Shown one piece after another: positions 28,123 to 37,439 of a DNA stretch of 64,000 bases. Numbering within the stretch: position 1 is the first letter of the stretch; every line of letters begins with the position of its first letter. Both the position numbers and the translations under genes were made by a program. Source of the stretch: JAABRU01 sp041390465 (GTDB lineage: Bacteria; Desulfobacterota; Desulfobacteria; Desulfobacterales; Desulfococcaceae); assembly GCA_041390465.1 (NCBI GenBank), contig JAWKPW010000001.1:1-64000 (forward strand), read 5' to 3'. The notes beneath the pieces are model-generated. The model had not been told where the DNA came from. It ran no database searches and saw only the letters and a program-made list of their open reading frames with translations.

Positions 28123-29825
28123 CTACACCATCACCACGGAAGCCGCTTCCTCAAAGGAGGTGATTCCCATGCGCACTTTCTCCGCTGCATTTTCTTTCAG
28201 TATTCTCAGATTCCCCATTCGCTGAACTGCCAGACTGATATTGGTGGCAGACTGGGCGTTGAGTATCATTTCCCGGACCATCTCATCGACAGCCAGCACC
28301 TCGAAAACTCCGGTTCGATCCTTGTATCCGGTATTCATGCAGTTATGACATCCCTTTGCCTGAAAAAAACTGCTGCTTCCCATTTCTCTTATTCCCCAGT
28401 AGTTCAAAATGCTTTCCGGAGGAACAAAGGGCTGTTTGCAGTTGCTGCACAGTTTGCGCACCAGACGCTGTGCGATCAGAAGAAGCAGCACAGAGGAAAC
28501 CAGAAAGGGAGCGATCTTCATGTCAATAAAACGGGTGATGGCTCCCGCTGCATTGTTGGTATGGAGTGTGCTTAACACCCTGTGGCCGGTCAGCGAGGCC
28601 TGAATCGCGATTTCGGCTGTTTCCATGTCCCGTATTTCCCCCACCAGAATCACATCCGGATCCTGTCTCAGAATGGAGCGGATGCCGCTGGCAAATGTCA
28701 TGCCAGCCTTGTGGTTCAACTGGGTCTGGCGTATGCCTTCAATACGGTATTCCACCGGATCTTCCAAAGTGATGATATTGATATCCGGCTGGTTGATTTC
28801 CTTGAGCAGAGAATACAGGGTGGTGGTCTTGCCGCTTCCGGTCGGTCCCGTGCTCAGTATCATGCCATAGGGTTTTCCCATCACAGATTCGACTTTTTCC
28901 CTGTCCTCGCTGTTCATTCCCAGTTGTTCAAGAGAAAAAATTCCCGCGCTGGTGTCCAGCAGACGCAGCACCATGTTTTCTCCGTGTATGGTTGGCAGTG
29001 TGGAGGCGCGGATATTGATCTCCCGGTGATTTTTTTTGATGGTGAATCTGCCGTCCTGGGGCAGTCTCATGGTGGCAATGTCCATATTGGCCAAAATTTT
29101 GATGCGGAGATAATGGGCAGAAACATATGCCTGGGAGGAGGCGGCACGTCATGAAGTTTTCCATCCACCCGAAAACGCACCTGCACCCGTTTTTTTTCCG
29201 GGCTGATATGAATGTCGCTGGCTCTCTGGCTCGTGGCAGTATCCAGCAAAGTTTCCACGAGCTTGACGACCGGAGCATCTTCTGCCATGCCTTTGAGTTC
29301 CCGGCCGCTGATTTCCAGATCCTCAGACAGCTCATCTCCGCTGTCAAAGGGCAGTTCCCCGTCCGGCTGAATATTGCGTACCAGTTCGGAGATGCCGAAA
29401 TTTGCCCCAAAGAGATTCTGCACCAGTTCATTGAATTCCTGCTCTGTGCAGATGACCGGTTTCACCTCCCTTTCCACAAGGGATTCAATGGTATCCAGCG
29501 CATCCATATCCAGAGGATCGGTCATGGCAACCGTCAGCAGTCTCCCTCCGTTTTTTATGGGGACAGCCTGATATTTCTGAACAGTTTCCGGAGCCATGAT
29601 TTCATTCAGTTTCGGATCCGGCAGATAATTGCGGGGATGGTAGCGATCCAGATGCAACTGACTGCACAGGACATTGACCATCTGGGACTCGTCAATCATG
29701 TTTTCCCTTACAATGTATTGACCAAATCTCATATTGAGCTGTTTATGCCCAATCAGGGCTTCACGCACCTGGTCTTCTGTCAGCATTCCGGCTTCCAGCA
29801 GGATTTCTCCCATTTTTTTTCTCAA
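28123..29825 (-). CDS. mshE: Pilus assembly ATPase MshE/PilB, interrupted by a one-base frameshift
   Basis: Two overlapping frames together encode one GspE/PilB-type ATPase. Frame 1 (29825 down to about 29067) has the N-terminal MshEN domain and RASDIHISPEKKRVQVRFRVDG. Frame 2 (from about 29110 down to 28123) has the Walker A GPTGSGKTTT, the Asp box DPVEYRIEGI, Walker B QDPDVILVGEIRD and the C-x2-C metal motif. The break lies at about 29104-29107: family sequence would read PIISRIKILANMD, which needs one extra G in the plus-strand GCGG. Either a sequencing error in a G run or a real lesion that would abolish pilus extension. The TTG at 29825 has AGGAG seven bases upstream. Confidence 0.85.
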
Positions 29826-29886
29826 ATCCCTTCTCCTTCCTCATACTCCCCTGCAGTTTTTCCGGTTCAGATTCGATACCATCCAG

Positions 29887-31497
29887 TCAGTTGCCCTGTC
29901 CTGAAAAACTGGCACAAAAGACCGTATCCGGAGCCCATGAATCCGGAGTTCTGATTTTCGCTCCGAATTCCGGAGGCAGAGTGCTCATCCTCCGGATGGC
30001 TGAGGATTCATCAGAAAAATATTCATCCAAAATGACAAGAAATTTCAGTTTCTCCTGTGAATTCCAGCAGGAAATCAGACGCAGAACCTCCCCCCGGGCC
30101 TGTGCATGGGTGCGCATCCTCTCCATTGCCGACTCAAGATCAGGACAGGACTGTATTTCAATAAAATAACTGCGAACGGAACCGGGCTGTTCCCCGGAAA
30201 TAATGACAGGAAAAACAATGTCCTGTCCCGCAGGAATACGGTGGAGATTTCCGATATGCGGGTTTTGGGCCAGGACGGTTTCCAGAATCCGGGGAGAAGT
30301 CCTGCCGTATACCATTCGGATCAGTTCCCCCAGGGTTTCCCCGGGTTTGAGGGAAAGCTGCCCCAGTCTGTCCGGGAAATCCTTTGTCCCTTTCTGTGTT
30401 TTCAAAGAGTTTGCAGGAGCCTGCTGCCATGCTGTTTTTTCCCTGTGCTGTGCATAAAATCCTCCTGCCCGGAAGATTTCCCGGATTTGCATTGCAAAAC
30501 GGCCGTCAGCGATTCCGACAAGCAGCAGGCATGCAAAGATTCCTGAAAAAAAAAGCAGCATGTTTCCTGCCGGCCGGGCCACAGTTTCTTTCCGATCCGT
30601 TCCATACAGTCCCCTGAGGGCGCATATCCGAATCAGAGACCATCGGATTCTGGAACGGTTCTGTATAATCATCATCAGCAGGCACTGATGACACAGGTTC
30701 ACGATTTTTCTTGGATATCCCTTTGTCTCCCGGTATATTTTCCACAAAGCCGGACCGGTGAACAAATCTGCTGCTCCGGCTCCTGCACCGGACTGTTTCA
30801 GACGAAAGCGGATCATTTCTTTCATCTCTGTGAAATTCAGAGGGGGGAGAACCTCATGCAGGCTGATCCGATCCGCAAAATTGGCATGGAGGGCAAGGCT
30901 TTCCCTGAATTCCCGCTGGGCAAAAATGACAATCTGCAGCAGTTTGTGCTCATTGGTTTCATAGTTGAGAAATTCTCTGAGGATTTCCATAAAGAATCCC
31001 GGAATTTTCTGGCCTTCATCAATAATCAGGACAACGGTTTTGTTTTCTTCAACCCCCCTGCGGAAGAGAATCTGCTTGATGTTTTCTCTTGCATCACGCT
31101 CCGGAATATCAGGCTGGAAATGATTTTTTTCTGTTTTGCCAAACAGTTGTGCCACTGCTGCCAGAGATTCCGAAGACGTTTTGAAAAAAGGGTCGAGGAT
31201 GAGATGGATTTCCATATTCTTATCCTCTGCCAGTCTTCGGATAAGCTGCCGGCACAGGGTTGTTTTTCCTGTGCCCACATCTCCGATGACCACGCTGAGT
31301 CCTCTCCGCAGACGCAGAGAAAGCTCCAGTCTCTGCAGACAGCCCGCATGCTGGCGGGACTGAAAAAAAAGATCCGGATCCGGTGAATTGGAAAATGGTT
31401 CCTTTTTCAGATGCAGCAGATTGAAATATTCCATTTTTTTATGTTTGCCGATCAAAGTGCCGGAGTGAAACTGACCTCCGGACTGTTCATCAGTCAT
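29887..31497 (-). CDS. mshM: ExeA/MshM-type ATPase with C-terminal LysM-like region
   Basis: An AAA ATPase of the ExeA family: NLLHLKKEPFSNSPDPDLFF, Walker A GDVGTGKTT (about residues 72-80) and Walker B TVVLIIDEGQ. A membrane segment near 320-335 follows, then a LysM-like repeat (SLKPGETLGELIRMVYG) and a tail that recalls SPOR folds (YFIEIQSCPDLESAMERM). Family role: helps the secretin or pilus machine to pass or bind peptidoglycan. In MSHA loci mshM sits between mshL and mshN/E, as here, although a TPR gene mshN is missing. The family normally begins at the Met at 31434; neither start has a clear ribosome site. Confidence 0.82.
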   Translation of the reverse strand: MTDEQSGGQFHSGTLIGKHKKMEYFNLLHLKKEPFSNSPDPDLFFQSRQHAGCLQRLELSLRLRRGLSVVIGDVGTGKTTLCRQLIRRLAEDKNMEIHLILDPFFKTSSESLAAVAQLFGKTEKNHFQPDIPERDARENIKQILFRRGVEENKTVVLIIDEGQKIPGFFMEILREFLNYETNEHKLLQIVIFAQREFRESLALHANFADRISLHEVLPPLNFTEMKEMIRFRLKQSGAGAGAADLFTGPALWKIYRETKGYPRKIVNLCHQCLLMMIIQNRSRIRWSLIRICALRGLYGTDRKETVARPAGNMLLFFSGIFACLLLVGIADGRFAMQIREIFRAGGFYAQHREKTAWQQAPANSLKTQKGTKDFPDRLGQLSLKPGETLGELIRMVYGRTSPRILETVLAQNPHIGNLHRIPAGQDIVFPVIISGEQPGSVRSYFIEIQSCPDLESAMERMRTHAQARGEVLRLISCWNSQEKLKFLVILDEYFSDESSAIRRMSTLPPEFGAKIRTPDSWAPDTVFCASFSGQGN

Positions 31498-31547
31498 TCG
31501 TCAATGCACCGGACTGAAGCCTGTGCCATTTTTTCTCTTTCCGATAT

Positions 31548-33305
31548 TTATTTCACAATGCGGGGCGTGATGAAAATCAGAATTTCTTCCTTGTCAAGGC
31601 TGCGGTATTCCTTTTTGAACAGAATGCCAAGCAGGGGAATATCCTTGAGAACCGGAACACCGGACTGTCCTTTGTTTTCCGTTTCCTTCCGCAGACCGCC
31701 GATAACCATGGTCTGACCATCCCGCAAAAGCACATCGGTCTGGGCCTTTTTGGTGATGACTGTGGGATTGCCTTCCACCGGATTGCTGAAATCCAGTTCA
31801 TCCTTTGCTGTGATGATTTTCATTTTCAGCAGATTGTCTTCAATCACATGGGGTGTGACCTCCAGGCTGAGTGCGGCCTTTTTGAATTCGATGTTCACTT
31901 CATCATCCTCCACAGTCTGATACGGCACCTCCCGGCCGCTTTCAATCAGGGCAGTGTGATTGTCAAGGGTGGAAATGGAAGGACTGGAAAGAATGCGGAG
32001 CTTTCCTTCTTTTTCAAGCGCGGAAAGCTGAAGGCCCAGAAGATATTTTCCCGCATCCTCTGCAAAGGCGCCGATAAGCAGTCCTGAATTTCCGGCCAGA
32101 GAGGATGGCAGTTTCTGCATCAGCAAAGAGCCTGATGTTTCGGCTGTGTCTGTTTCGGAAGATGCGGTGCTGTCTGAGATGCCGGTCTGGTCTCCTGCGG
32201 AATCAATCCCCGGAGTAACCCACAGTTTTTTGCCTCCGCCGATACTTCCGGAATAGTATCCGCCCCATTCAATGCCGAGTTCCCGGGCCGTATCCGCACT
32301 GGCTTCGACAATCTGTGCCTCGATGCGCACCTGCCGCGTGGGTCTGTCCAGCTTTTTCGCAAGATTGCGCATTTCTCCGATCTCTTTTTCCCGGGCCTGC
32401 ACGATGAGGGAATTGCTGTATTTGTCCACCATGACGCTCCCGCGTCTGGCATTTGCGCCTGCTTCAAGGAATTTTTCAAAAATCTCTTTCAGACTGTTGG
32501 CATCCGCGTAATCAATCCGGATGACTGCGGTTGCAAAGGGCGCAGCCGTTTCTATGCCCCGCTTGTGCGCCTCCCGTTTCTGCTGCAGTTCCAGTTCTCT
32601 GACGTCATTGCCGATATCCTCCACCGTCATAACACGGACAATATCCCCTTCCCATTCATGCATCAGGCCGTGTGTGCGCAAAAGACCGGTAAACACCTGA
32701 TCCCAGGGTTTCTTCTGTATATCAATGGTGGCTTTTCCCTTCACATTCTCACTGAGCATAATGCTGATGCCCGCAACCCGTGCCAGCCCCCGCAGCAGCA
32801 GGCGCAAATCCTCATTCTGAAACCGGAGCGTCATTTCTTTGGACGGAAGAGATTTTGCGCGGGGCTGCGGCATACCGCTTTCTTCCCGCAGCAGTTTTTT
32901 TCCCCGAGTTTTTCCGGCATCTGCCGAATCAGCCGCATTTCGGGAGGCATCACTGTGCGGAATACCTGCCTCATCCATGCGTGCAGAATCTTTTTTTTCC
33001 TCAGATATATTCAAATGCTGATGAAGCCTTAGATGATCTCCCCTCTGATCAGAGAGCGCAGATGACAGATCTTCAGCCCCTGCGCTGTCCTGCCCGGATG
33101 GCTTTGGGCTTTGCGCCACAGAACGGTCTTCCGCTTTGGCCGATAAGACAGGATGCACATATTCATCCACCGTTTTCTGCGGTTCTGTGACACATCCGGA
33201 AAACAAAATGAAAAACAGCAGACAGAATGCCGGACAGAAGTTTGTCTTATGCGGAGAAAACAGGAAATCTGCCTTTTTTTTTTCAGTTTTTCCTTGCATT
33301 TTCAT
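31548..33305 (-). CDS. mshL: Secretin lipoprotein MshL (PilQ/GspD family)
   Basis: The outer-membrane pore for the pilus. The 585-residue protein has a lipobox LFSGC (C38), a low-complexity linker, an STN-like domain from about 157 (FQNEDLRLLLRGLARVAGISI), a secretin_N repeat (about 265-330, with KYSNSLIVQAREKEI) and the secretin domain (about 390-585), ending in DIPLLGILFKKE and ILIFITPRIVK. Start 33305 is preferred: GAAGG lies five bases upstream and the lipobox is then well placed; the longer frame to 33437 reads as shadow of the previous gene. It overlaps the preceding gene by 23 bases. Confidence 0.9.
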   Translation of the reverse strand: MKMQGKTEKKKADFLFSPHKTNFCPAFCLLFFILFSGCVTEPQKTVDEYVHPVLSAKAEDRSVAQSPKPSGQDSAGAEDLSSALSDQRGDHLRLHQHLNISEEKKDSARMDEAGIPHSDASRNAADSADAGKTRGKKLLREESGMPQPRAKSLPSKEMTLRFQNEDLRLLLRGLARVAGISIMLSENVKGKATIDIQKKPWDQVFTGLLRTHGLMHEWEGDIVRVMTVEDIGNDVRELELQQKREAHKRGIETAAPFATAVIRIDYADANSLKEIFEKFLEAGANARRGSVMVDKYSNSLIVQAREKEIGEMRNLAKKLDRPTRQVRIEAQIVEASADTARELGIEWGGYYSGSIGGGKKLWVTPGIDSAGDQTGISDSTASSETDTAETSGSLLMQKLPSSLAGNSGLLIGAFAEDAGKYLLGLQLSALEKEGKLRILSSPSISTLDNHTALIESGREVPYQTVEDDEVNIEFKKAALSLEVTPHVIEDNLLKMKIITAKDELDFSNPVEGNPTVITKKAQTDVLLRDGQTMVIGGLRKETENKGQSGVPVLKDIPLLGILFKKEYRSLDKEEILIFITPRIVK

Positions 33306-33810
33306 AAGGGCCTTCGGCTTCATTTGTGTAAATGGGTATGGGAAACAGTCTGTTTTTTTTGTTCCGGACAGTGATTTCCGCCGGGGAAATAAGGCACAGT
33401 TCATATCCGCTTTCCGGCAGAGTCTCTCCCACCTCATAATCCATCCCGTCTATAATGGCGATCATCCGGTCTTCCATCTGCAGGTATCCGGTATAAACCG
33501 GCAGTTTTGTTTTCTCAGATTCCTCCTGGAAGGCAGCCTCCGGTTCCGGTTTTGGCATGGGGTTGGGAATAAAAACATCTTCCCATTTCTTTTCGGTTTT
33601 TTCAATAAGATAATTTTCGGAAGATGTCAGCGTGCTTTTATCCACCTCCTGACTGATCCGGCTAAGATGCAGCAGCAGATTTTCCTGATCTCCGGATGCT
33701 GTGCTCTGCACTGGCAGTTTGGCATAATAAAAAATATATTCATATATACCGTAGAGCATGGCAACAGCGGCCAGAATGACGATGATTTTTTCCCGATTGG
33801 AAGTTGACAT
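33283..33810 (-). CDS. Pilus biogenesis protein in the MshK/PilP position
   Basis: A 175-residue protein with one N-terminal membrane helix (about 9-28, IIVILAAVAMLYGIYEYIFY), a linker with prolines (NPMPKPEPE) and a C-terminal beta-rich part (YTGYLQMEDRMIAIIDGMDYEVGE) like the HR domain of PilP/GspC proteins that bind the secretin. Placed between the MshJ-like and MshL genes, exactly where mshK lies in Vibrio. It likely links the inner-membrane complex to the secretin. Homology to MshK itself is too weak to assert by eye. Confidence 0.75.
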   Translation of the reverse strand: MSTSNREKIIVILAAVAMLYGIYEYIFYYAKLPVQSTASGDQENLLLHLSRISQEVDKSTLTSSENYLIEKTEKKWEDVFIPNPMPKPEPEAAFQEESEKTKLPVYTGYLQMEDRMIAIIDGMDYEVGETLPESGYELCLISPAEITVRNKKNRLFPIPIYTNEAEGPYENARKN

Positions 33811-33820
33811 TTTTCTCCTT

Positions 33821-34369
33821 TCATGTAGTTGGCCGATACAGACACAGGGTCAGGACAATTTTTTGTTCCGAACTTTTCCCGGAAGGGGAAATCTGAATCT
33901 GATCGATTCCCTCCAGACATGACATCTTGCCAAAATCAATCAGCACATCCCGCAAGTTGCAAAACCTGCCCGTTATGGAACATGTCAGCAGAATTCGGTC
34001 AGGCGCAGGGGTTATGCCTGAATCTTTTCTGTCAAAGGAAAATCCATGCTCTTTGCAGATGTTTTCAATATCATCCCGCAGTTCGGACAGTATGCATTTT
34101 TCACTTCCAATGCTGACTGTAAAATTGAAATAATTGATTTTATCAAGTTTTTCAATCTCAGCCATGTACATTGCATACTGGTCGTACAGCATGTTCTGGT
34201 CGTTGATTTTTTTCTCGAGCACTTCAATGTCGGATTCCGTCTGTCTGATTTTCCTGAAGTTCGGATAAAGAATCAGCATGGCAAAGCCCATCAGAATGCC
34301 TGCGTACAAAAGGTAATACATCAGCTTTCTGTGTGCCATATCCGACAATGTTCGCGGACTGAGTTTCAT
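33821..34369 (-). CDS. PilO/MshJ-like alignment protein
   Basis: 182 residues with a single membrane helix (about 17-36), then a coiled-coil (FRKIRQTESDIEVLEKKIND) and a small periplasmic ferredoxin-like part, the architecture of PilO and MshJ. These proteins pair with PilN-type partners to align the platform with the secretin. It overlaps the mshI-like gene by four bases and is followed ten bases later by the MshK-position gene, so it belongs to the same operon. Assignment rests on architecture and gene order. Confidence 0.75.
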   Translation of the reverse strand: MKLSPRTLSDMAHRKLMYYLLYAGILMGFAMLILYPNFRKIRQTESDIEVLEKKINDQNMLYDQYAMYMAEIEKLDKINYFNFTVSIGSEKCILSELRDDIENICKEHGFSFDRKDSGITPAPDRILLTCSITGRFCNLRDVLIDFGKMSCLEGIDQIQISPSGKSSEQKIVLTLCLYRPTT

Positions 34370-36378
34370 TTCTGTGTTTCCATTTGGATTGCAAAATACA
34401 GGACAGATTTGCTGTCATAGACCTGCTCCTTTTTTTCCTGAAGAAGCGGCTCGCTGAAAACCGGTATGGCGCTGAGCGCTGTCTGATAGTCAAAAAGGAG
34501 AGCTTCCCGTTTCACCGCATCCCCGGCAGTGACAATTCCCTGAACAATGACAACAGAGATGTTCCCAGGAGATTTGTCCTGCAATTCTGTTTCTTTCTCT
34601 TTCGCTCCGTCTGCAATGCATTTCAGATCCGTCAGACGGATTTGGGGAGGCACTGTCACCTCACAGACAGCGCTGATAAGGGCAAGGTCTGTATAACGGC
34701 TGCTGAAATTCCGGGCCTGCTGCCTTCTTTTGATAACTCTGTTTGCCAGTTCCTCAATGGTGGCGCTGTCAAAAACCTTATGCTCATGACTGCGAATTCC
34801 GTCTTCATAAGTCCTGCGCAGGGTTTCAAATTTTCTGTCCTTTTCCCGGATGACACGATCCTGGGCAAAACAGATACCCAGGCAGACAACTGCAATTATA
34901 ACAAAAGCTATGGTGACAAAATGATCTGCACGCATGGAATTAAGATATTTCTGTTTGTCTTTGTGGGTGAAAAGAAAATTCGGGGTGAAAAAATTTTTCG
35001 AAAGAGCCATGCCCACCGCAGGAACATAACTGCCTCTTTCAGCCGCATTGCCCGGAATTTCCATGTCCTTTGCAACAAAATCGAAGAAAAAGGGATCCAT
35101 CTCTCTGGTTTCAACGGGCTTTTCCAGATATGTTCCGATATATTCAATCAGAGGTCGGCAACCGCTGATTTCACCGGAGATGAAAATCTTTCCCACCCCT
35201 TTGTCTCCGATGCAGGTCTGGCATGACTCAATGGCTCTTTCCACGCGCCATATCAGGCGCTTAATGGATGGGATAAGCATTTCGAATATTTCTTTGGGGC
35301 TGATATCCAGTTGGTTTTCCGCCAGTACCGTTTCCAGTTCCGGAGAATTTTGGATCAAACCGAAAAAAATTTCCTCTGTCACGTTATCCGGAAGGGGATG
35401 CGGAATGCTGTCTGACAGTTGTATCTGCTCATGCGGTTCCGGATTGCGCGGAAGAAGGTATTCATTTATTCCCTCCCGGAGTTCTTCGAGCATGCTGCTC
35501 ATGCATGCCAGGATTCTGCTTGACAGCACCAGATTTCCGTTTGAGAAAAAAATATCTATCCGGGACCAGTTCCTCCCCACATAAAGACAGCATACATTCT
35601 GTCCATCCGCCATAATATACTGGAATCTGATAAGATTTTGGATGGCAAAGGGATAAAGGGATATCCCTGTCAAAGGAAAGCCGATCCCTGAAAAAAGGTT
35701 CCTGATTTTTTCGATTTCATGACGCGGAGCCGCATAGATCATGACTGCTTTTCTGTTTATGCCGTTTTGAAGATATTCTCCAATATATTCAAAATCAAAG
35801 ATGTATTCTTCCTCATTCAGGGCTTTTGTTTTTTTGTATTCCCAGTAAACCGTGTTGGGAAGTTCCCTTTCGGAAACCATGGGAACAGTAAGAAAGCGGG
35901 TTTCCACATTTTCCAGGGGCATGACAGCCCAGATATCCGTGCGGATGTCTGAATGGCAGAAGGTTTTCATCACGGATTTCAGAAATTCAGGACCGGGTTT
36001 TCCTGTTGACAGGTCCTTTTCAGCAGGAACAGTCATATAGGCTGTCAGTTTCCGTTTCTGCGATCCTGTGCTTCTGAATCTGGCCAGTTTCAGACAGCCG
36101 TTTCCAAAATCAATGCCAACAGTGATTTTTTCCCGAAAAGAAAACAGGTTATGATAAAAGGGCCTGGAGATCCGGGACAGAATCACGCCCCTTGCGCCAT
36201 GCAGAAACTCGGCTGGATCCGTTTCCATGCGATACAGCGATGCTGTTTCAGAAACTGTTCCGGTTCCTGTCTGATCCATGCGGAGAGACGGGGTTTCGAC
36301 TGCCGGACCTGTGCCACTGTTTTCCCGTATCAGGTCAAGAAGTCTCTCTGTTGAAGAAATATCGTCACGTCTGACCAA
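34366..36378 (-). CDS. mshI: PilM-PilN fusion, MshI-like pilus protein
   Basis: 670 residues. An actin-like PilM fold (about 85-430) opens with VGIDFGNGCLKLARF, the phosphate-1 motif of the ASKHA fold. A membrane helix (about 486-507) and a coiled-coil plus periplasmic part of PilN type follow. MSHA loci encode PilM- and PilN-like functions under mshI/mshI2; here they are one chain. Start is TTG 36378 with GGGGGGA six bases upstream; the N-terminal 60 residues are of low complexity and unfamiliar. First gene of the minus-strand msh operon, with a promoter candidate at 36426-36454. Confidence 0.8.
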   Translation of the reverse strand: MVRRDDISSTERLLDLIRENSGTGPAVETPSLRMDQTGTGTVSETASLYRMETDPAEFLHGARGVILSRISRPFYHNLFSFREKITVGIDFGNGCLKLARFRSTGSQKRKLTAYMTVPAEKDLSTGKPGPEFLKSVMKTFCHSDIRTDIWAVMPLENVETRFLTVPMVSERELPNTVYWEYKKTKALNEEEYIFDFEYIGEYLQNGINRKAVMIYAAPRHEIEKIRNLFSGIGFPLTGISLYPFAIQNLIRFQYIMADGQNVCCLYVGRNWSRIDIFFSNGNLVLSSRILACMSSMLEELREGINEYLLPRNPEPHEQIQLSDSIPHPLPDNVTEEIFFGLIQNSPELETVLAENQLDISPKEIFEMLIPSIKRLIWRVERAIESCQTCIGDKGVGKIFISGEISGCRPLIEYIGTYLEKPVETREMDPFFFDFVAKDMEIPGNAAERGSYVPAVGMALSKNFFTPNFLFTHKDKQKYLNSMRADHFVTIAFVIIAVVCLGICFAQDRVIREKDRKFETLRRTYEDGIRSHEHKVFDSATIEELANRVIKRRQQARNFSSRYTDLALISAVCEVTVPPQIRLTDLKCIADGAKEKETELQDKSPGNISVVIVQGIVTAGDAVKREALLFDYQTALSAIPVFSEPLLQEKKEQVYDSKSVLYFAIQMETQK

Positions 36379-36425
36379 ACAGTTCCCCCCTGTTTCATTG
36401 AATAATAGGAAAGATATTCAGGGAT

Positions 36426-36454
36426 AATTTAATTTATAAGAAGACATTCGTCAA
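36426..36454 (-). promoter_or_regulatory. Candidate sigma70 promoter of the msh operon
   Basis: On the minus strand TTGACG and TAAATT are separated by exactly 17 bases, placing the start about 40 bases before the TTG of the mshI-like gene. The -10 matches only four of six positions. Confidence 0.45.
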
Positions 36455-36561
36455 GAAATAACATCATTTCCTGATCTCAAACTCCTGTTCGAATCTGTCA
36501 GCCGGTTTTTTGGGCACTGCTTTCCCAACCCCCCATATCCTCCGCAAAATTCAGAGATGTT

Positions 36562-37065
36562 TCAGCGGAACGCTTTTGATTCCTTTTGCAGATGCAGACA
36601 AATTTCCTCCAAATACCGGGTGCCTGTCTGCAACTGCCGGAGCAGCCGCTCCGATCTTTTCCGTATCCGTTCGGATATGGCACTGATGACGGAAAAGAGC
36701 ATTTCCGGTGATTTTTCACCAAGTTCTTCAAAATCCTCCCGGGTGATGGAAAGCAGCCGGACAGCGGTTTTTGCCAGAGCCGTGCTGTCTTCCCGGCATG
36801 TCTCAAAAAGTGCGCTTTCCGCATAAATCTGAAAGGGCCGGTACACCTCGGTTCCCTTTTCTTCCGGATGCAGGTATTTTTGCCGGATTTCCATCTGTCC
36901 GTCAAGAAGAATAAAACAGCGGCCGCCCCTGTCCCCCTCAGAAAAAATAATGTCTCCCTGAGAAAATCTTTCTTCCCTGCACACATTCCGAATTGCGATA
37001 ATATCATTTTCTGAAAGTTTTTTGAAGCAATACATTTTTTTGAGCACCTGAATACAGGGATCCAT
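36562..37065 (-). CDS. Cyclic-nucleotide-binding domain protein
   Basis: A 167-residue protein that is almost entirely one cNMP-binding fold: FSQGDIIFSEGDRGGRCFILLDGQMEI is the typical beta-roll start, followed by ESALFETCREDSTALAKTAVRLLSI where family members have the phosphate-binding cassette. No DNA-binding helix-turn-helix follows, only a basic helical tail (RIRKRSERLLRQL). It may be a regulatory subunit or a degenerate sensor; ligand unknown. Start 37065 is set by GGAGG eight bases upstream. It precedes the msh operon on the same strand with about 180 bases between, so co-transcription is possible. Confidence 0.75.
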   Translation of the reverse strand: MDPCIQVLKKMYCFKKLSENDIIAIRNVCREERFSQGDIIFSEGDRGGRCFILLDGQMEIRQKYLHPEEKGTEVYRPFQIYAESALFETCREDSTALAKTAVRLLSITREDFEELGEKSPEMLFSVISAISERIRKRSERLLRQLQTGTRYLEEICLHLQKESKAFR

Positions 37066-37439
37066 CCTCACGACCTCCTTTTCAATCCACGTTATGACAG
37101 GGATTCTTCTCTGCTGAAAAAATGGCAAGTGCGGGTTTCGAACCCGTCCCCCGGAAAACTGTCAGCACATGCAGGCCGGCACCCGGCCCGCAGTCGACAG
37201 AGAACAATGAACATTATCCGAAGATTTTAATCAATGGGGAGGATGGGGTATTTGCCGGTAGATTTCCCCTGCTTTGGGAATCAGAGAGAAGATTCCAAAA
37301 TCCGGAATATTTTTCTCCAAGAGGATTTGACACTTTGAGATTCATATCATATATAGTTTCTAAAAAAATTTGTCTGAAAAGCTCCCGGTGTCTGCCCGGA
37401 GTCTGAAGATGCGTGACTGTTTATGCAAGGAGAGGGGTT
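37066..37439. other. Junction region with tRNA-like fragment
   Basis: Non-coding. Holds the tRNA-3'-end-like sequence at 37123-37155 and the upstream region of the prohead protease gene. No other structure is convincing. Confidence 0.5.
37123..37155 (-). other. tRNA 3'-end-like fragment (possible attachment-site scar)
   Basis: On the minus strand GACGGGTTCGAAACCCGC is a T-arm with the TTCGAAA loop, followed by ACTTGCCA and then a T run, as at the 3' end of a tRNA gene. The matching 5' acceptor strand (GGCAAGT) is not found within 150 bases upstream, so it is not a complete tRNA. Integrases often leave such 3' fragments at attachment sites; that is inference here. Confidence 0.4.

Noticed and set aside
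37123..37210. Complete tRNA gene on the minus strand
   Set aside because: Only the T-arm and 3' acceptor side are present; no GGCAAGT 5' strand or proper anticodon arm could be found.
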